Source of the DNA: UBA6059 sp040222235
GTDB taxonomy: Bacteria; Bacteroidota; Bacteroidia; Cytophagales; Cyclobacteriaceae
Assembly (NCBI GenBank): GCA_040222235.1
Contig: JAVKDO010000026.1
Location: 6,724 to 70,723 of the forward strand
DNA length: 64,000 bases
Direction: 5' to 3'
The position numbers were made by a program, and so were the translations under genes. The notes under the pieces are model-generated. The model ran no database searches and was not told where the DNA came from. It saw only the letters and a list, made by a program, of their open reading frames with translations. Each line of letters begins with the position of its first letter. The stretch's first letter is position 1. This document shows positions 60,520-64,000 of the stretch, one piece after another.

Positions 60520-62133
60520 ATGGAGCTATCAAATTCAAACAAACTGTCCTTTTTCGAGAAGGCGAGCTATGCCCTGGGTGATGGAGCGGCCAATATCGCC
60601 TGGCGCGGCGTGGCGACCTTCCTCTTCATCTTTTATACGGATGTATACGGCTTGACTCCTGGCTCTGTAGGCCTACTCATGCTGATCGCCCGCTCCAGTG
60701 ACGGCATCAGCGACGTGCTCATGGGTATCGTCGGTGACCGCACCAAGACGAAATACGGCAAGTTCCGCCCGTGGATTCTCTGGACGGCTGTCCCGCTGGG
60801 CGCTACCCTATCCCTGTTGTTTACCTCTCCTGACTTGGGTTCTACCGGAAAAATCATCTACGCCTACACGACTTATATCATATTCACGCTTCTTTACACA
60901 GCCAATAATATCCCCTACGGCGCATTGATGGCTGTCATGACCGGTGATGATAAGGAACGCACAAGCCTTGGTTCGTTCCGTATGGTGGGTGCTTTTGCCG
61001 GTGGCATGCTCGTACAAGGGGCCATGCTCTATCTGGTGGCCACCTTTGGCAATGTCAATCCAGACATCACCGTATCCGAAATAAATGCGTCTGCCTACAC
61101 CGTATCTGTTTCTTCCCCTGTCGATGTAGCTAACGCCAATATAAAGACCGAAAACGGCATTGCGACCTTTGTATGGAATGATCCTGCCATCGCTAGCAGT
61201 GAGCCCACCAAGAGTATAAGCTTTTCGATGACTGCAGGACAAGATTATACTTTTCTGGTGTCAGGCGAGGCGAGCCTGACGGGAGCCGATATACTGCTGA
61301 TTAATCAGAAACAGGGATATAGCAATGCTATCTATATAATGTCTGTATTTCTGGCTTTCTTCATGATCCTTACCTTCTTCGGCACCAAAGAGCGGGTGCT
61401 ACCGCCAAAGGAGCAACAGACCAATCTAAAGAAAGACTTCTACGACTTGATTCGCAACAGGCCCTGGCTGGTATTACTAGGCATTGGTCTAATCTTCAAC
61501 GTCTACAACTCGATCAAGCAGGGTATCACCGTCATCTATTTCACGCACTATCTACAAGACCAACTATTGTCCGCATCCTACTTGGTGGCGCTGATGATCG
61601 CCTCGATTGCAGGTGCTATGGCTACTGCCTGGCTAGGTACGCGACTGGGTAAGAAGCAACTTTTCATCTATGCGTTGATTTTTTCAGGTGCGGTCAATGC
61701 ATTGCTAATCTTCTGTGGCCCAGATGATGTCTACTGGATATTCGCATTGGGTAGCATCTCAGAACTGGCTGCTGCCATCTTCCCAACGCTCTTCTTTGCG
61801 ATGCTAGGTGATGCGGCGGACTATTCGGAGTTCAAGAATGGCCGCCGTGCAACAGGCCTGGTCTACTCTGCGGGCTCCTTCGCCACCAAGTTTGGGGGTG
61901 GTCTCGCAGGAGTCGTCATCGGCGGTGTGCTAGCAGCCTATCACTACGATGGGTTGGATCAGGTCGCTATCCAGGGTGCCCTACCGGGAATAAAGATCCT
62001 CATGAGCTGGGTGCCAGCGGTAGTCGCTGGAGTGGCTGCCATCTTTATGCTCACCTACCCACTCAATCAAACTAAAATGGACGAAATCACCCTCGAGCTC
62101 AATCGCAGAAGGCAAAGTGAGACAGCTCAATAA
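60520..62133 (+). CDS. GPH-family sugar:cation symporter with inserted soluble segment
   Basis: 537 residues; typical GPH transporters are about 450-470. Twelve helices with family motifs: SYALGDGAANIAW, RSSDGISDVLMGIVGDRTKTKYGKFRPWIL, YTANNIPYGALMAVMT, FFAMLGDAADYSEFKNGRRATGLVYSAGSFATKFGGGL. About 85 residues (176-262: VNPDITVSEINASAYTVSV ... FLVSGEASLTGADILL) are inserted between helices 5 and 6, on the periplasmic side, and look like a small beta domain. It probably imports cellobiose for the phosphorylase that follows (inference). Confidence 0.9.
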   Translation: MELSNSNKLSFFEKASYALGDGAANIAWRGVATFLFIFYTDVYGLTPGSVGLLMLIARSSDGISDVLMGIVGDRTKTKYGKFRPWILWTAVPLGATLSLLFTSPDLGSTGKIIYAYTTYIIFTLLYTANNIPYGALMAVMTGDDKERTSLGSFRMVGAFAGGMLVQGAMLYLVATFGNVNPDITVSEINASAYTVSVSSPVDVANANIKTENGIATFVWNDPAIASSEPTKSISFSMTAGQDYTFLVSGEASLTGADILLINQKQGYSNAIYIMSVFLAFFMILTFFGTKERVLPPKEQQTNLKKDFYDLIRNRPWLVLLGIGLIFNVYNSIKQGITVIYFTHYLQDQLLSASYLVALMIASIAGAMATAWLGTRLGKKQLFIYALIFSGAVNALLIFCGPDDVYWIFALGSISELAAAIFPTLFFAMLGDAADYSEFKNGRRATGLVYSAGSFATKFGGGLAGVVIGGVLAAYHYDGLDQVAIQGALPGIKILMSWVPAVVAGVAAIFMLTYPLNQTKMDEITLELNRRRQSETAQ

Positions 62134-62181
62134 TCGAAATATGATAATGAACTACAGAACTCTATCCCCCACTACTACACT

Positions 62182-64000
62182 ATGAAATTTGGACATTTTG
62201 ACGATACTAATCGGGAATATGTTATCACCAATCCCAAGACCCCCTGGCCATGGATCAATTATCTGGGTAATGAGGACTTCTTCTCACTGATCTCCAATAC
62301 TGCTGGTGGCTACTCCTTCTACAAGGATGCGAAGTTCCGCCGACTGACCCGCTACCGCTACAATAATGTGCCGATGGATTCGGGAGGGCGGTACTTCTAT
62401 ATCAAGGATCAGGATACCATCTGGTCACCAGGATGGAAGCCTTGCAAGACACCACTGGATCGCTATGAGTGTCGCCATGGCATGAACTACACCCGCATCA
62501 CCGGTGAGAAAGATGGCATTTCAGCCGAAACCTTGTTTTTCGTGCCGCTCAATACTCACGCAGAGATCCAGAAGCTCACACTGAAGAATACTTCTGATAA
62601 GCAAAAGAGCATCAAACTCTTCTCTTATACCGAATGGGCACTGTGGAATGCCGTGGCAGACATGGAAAACTTCCAGCGCAACTTCTCCACCGGTGAAGTA
62701 GAAATAGACGGCTCGACACTCTACCACAAGACGGAATACAGGGAGAGGCGCAATCATTATGCATTTTATTCAGTCAATTCAGCTATAGATGGATATGATA
62801 CTGACCGTGAGTCCTTTATGGGACTGCATAACGGCTTTGATGAGCCTGAGGCAGTACTAGCTGGTCAACCGCGAATGAGTGAAGCACATGGCTGGTCGCC
62901 TATCGCTTCGCATTACATCGAAGTGACCTTAGAAGCCGGTGAATCCAAAGGCCTGGTATTTGTATTGGGCTATGTCGAGAATGACGAAGAAGATAAATGG
63001 GAGTCTAAAGGCGTCATCAACAAAACAAAAGCAAAGCAGATCATCTCTAACTTTGATACTAGTGATAAAGTAGATGTGGCTTTTGCTGAACTCAATAAGT
63101 ACTGGGACGAGCTCCTTACTACCTACACAGTCAACAGTGGTGATGAAAAACTTGACCGCATGGTCAATGCGTGGAATCAGTACCAGTGCATGATTACCTT
63201 CTGTTTTTCCAGGTCAGCTAGTTTCTTTGAGAGCGGCATTGGTCGTGGTATGGGCTTCCGTGATTCCAATCAGGATCTAATTGGCTTTGTACATCAAGTA
63301 CCTGAGCGCGCCCGACAAAGGATACTGGATATCGCAGCTACGCAACTCCCCGATGGCAGCTGCTACCACCAGTACCAACCATTGACGAAGCGCGGTAACA
63401 ACGATATAGGCAGTGGCTTCAACGACGATCCTCTTTGGCTGATCCTAGGCACTACAGCCTATCTAAAAGAGACCGGTGACTGGTCTATCCTAGAGGAGAT
63501 GGTACCCTTCGACAATGATGAAAGTCTATCGAAGACTTTATTCGATCACCTGACAGTCTCGTTTGACTATATCGCCAATAACCTGGGGCCTCATGGCCTA
63601 CCGTTGATCGGAAGGGCCGACTGGAATGACTGTCTCAATCTCAATTGCTTCTCCAACGATCCTAATGAGTCCTTTCAAACCACAGAAAACAAGTCAGCCG
63701 GCACCAAAGCACAATCGTTGATGATTGCTGGGCTATTCGTGGTTTACGGTAGGGACTATATCGCCTTATGCAAACAGCGCAACAAGCCTGAAGAAGCCGA
63801 ACGAGCCCAAAAGCACGTAGACGCGATGGAGCAAGCGGTAAAAACCAACGGCTGGGATGGCGATTGGTTCTTACGTGCCTACGACTTCTATGGCAACAAG
63901 ATCGGTAGCCATGAAAATGAGGAAGGCAAGATTTTCATCGAATCCAATGGCTGGTGTACCATGGCAGGTATTGGACTAGAAGAAGGTATGGTCGAAAAGG
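62182..64000 (+). CDS. Cellobiose phosphorylase (GH94), C-terminus cut by window edge
   Basis: 606 codons present of an expected 810-820. It starts MKFGHFDDTNREYVITNP and matches cellobiose phosphorylases of the Cellvibrio type along the whole visible length: WINYLGNEDFFSLISNTAGGYSFYKDAK, GIGRGMGFRDSNQDLIGFVHQ, HQYQPLTKRGNNDIGSGFNDDPLWLI and the catalytic RADWNDCLNLN (478-488, general acid in D483). It splits cellobiose with phosphate to glucose-1-phosphate and glucose, cytoplasmic. The 48-base gap after the symporter suggests one operon. Confidence 0.93.
   Translation, partial: MKFGHFDDTNREYVITNPKTPWPWINYLGNEDFFSLISNTAGGYSFYKDAKFRRLTRYRYNNVPMDSGGRYFYIKDQDTIWSPGWKPCKTPLDRYECRHGMNYTRITGEKDGISAETLFFVPLNTHAEIQKLTLKNTSDKQKSIKLFSYTEWALWNAVADMENFQRNFSTGEVEIDGSTLYHKTEYRERRNHYAFYSVNSAIDGYDTDRESFMGLHNGFDEPEAVLAGQPRMSEAHGWSPIASHYIEVTLEAGESKGLVFVLGYVENDEEDKWESKGVINKTKAKQIISNFDTSDKVDVAFAELNKYWDELLTTYTVNSGDEKLDRMVNAWNQYQCMITFCFSRSASFFESGIGRGMGFRDSNQDLIGFVHQVPERARQRILDIAATQLPDGSCYHQYQPLTKRGNNDIGSGFNDDPLWLILGTTAYLKETGDWSILEEMVPFDNDESLSKTLFDHLTVSFDYIANNLGPHGLPLIGRADWNDCLNLNCFSNDPNESFQTTENKSAGTKAQSLMIAGLFVVYGRDYIALCKQRNKPEEAERAQKHVDAMEQAVKTNGWDGDWFLRAYDFYGNKIGSHENEEGKIFIESNGWCTMAGIGLEEGMVEK

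Noticed and set aside
60808..61242. 144-codon minus-strand frame in the GPH symporter
   Set aside because: Antisense shadow of a clear transporter gene.
1..64000. CRISPR arrays, tRNA or rRNA genes, prophage genes, toxin-antitoxin pairs
   Set aside because: I looked for regular direct repeats, cloverleaf or rRNA-like stretches, phage structural genes and paired small toxin genes and saw none.

Overview
The window reads as chromosomal DNA of a marine-type Bacteroidota, most likely Cytophagales. The grounds are a SusC/SusD pair with co-located glycosidases, ECF sigma and FecR-like regulation, a type IX secretion C-terminal domain, many short lipoprotein signals, LytTR signalling and TTTG/TAnnTTTG-style promoters without Shine-Dalgarno sites. 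No rRNA, tRNA or CRISPR array was seen.

Region 1 (1-7946) is a non-phosphorylative sugar-acid pathway. On the minus strand are an SDR (cut by the window edge), an SMP-30 lactonase, a DUF4432/aldose-epimerase-like protein and a mannonate-dehydratase-family enzyme. On the plus strand are two paralogous beta-propeller lipoproteins, a second SDR and a FAH-family hydrolase. In order this could oxidise a sugar, open the lactone, dehydrate the acid, oxidise it again and cleave it to pyruvate plus a small acid.

Region 2 (7947-32172) is a mannose-type polysaccharide utilisation locus on the minus strand: GntR regulator, ECF sigma factor, a stunted FecR-like protein, SusC, SusD, ROK kinase, mannose-6-phosphate isomerase with an extra N-terminal domain, sugar/H+ symporter, GH92 alpha-mannosidase, two FG-GAP/ASPIC proteins and a repeat lipoprotein. 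A sialate-O-acetylesterase-like enzyme (minus) and a third propeller lipoprotein plus a TPR lipoprotein (plus) flank it. GT...AC palindromes near several of these genes suggest one GntR-type regulon.

Region 3 (32375-40048) holds a WG-repeat protein, a four-gene cassette of secreted proteins of unknown function, and a cold-adaptation cluster (fatty-acid desaturase plus two CspA-type proteins) ending in a clear terminator.

Region 4 (about 40.3-59.6 kb) looks AT-richer by eye and is full of decay. An S41 peptidase gene is split by a dead IS5-type element whose ends and target duplication can be read. There are also an IS3 stub and remnants of a barrel protein, a serine hydrolase, an SRPBCC protein, a membrane protein and an SGNH hydrolase. 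Intact genes here include a serine hydrolase, alpha/beta hydrolase, DoxX and DUF2306-type membrane proteins, NTF2-like lipoproteins, an exported HisC-like aminotransferase behind a LytTR two-component system, an ankyrin protein and an AraC regulator.

Region 5 (59774-64000) is a cellobiose module on the plus strand: Nudix-type regulator with a palindrome upstream, GPH symporter with an inserted soluble segment, and cellobiose phosphorylase (cut by the right edge).
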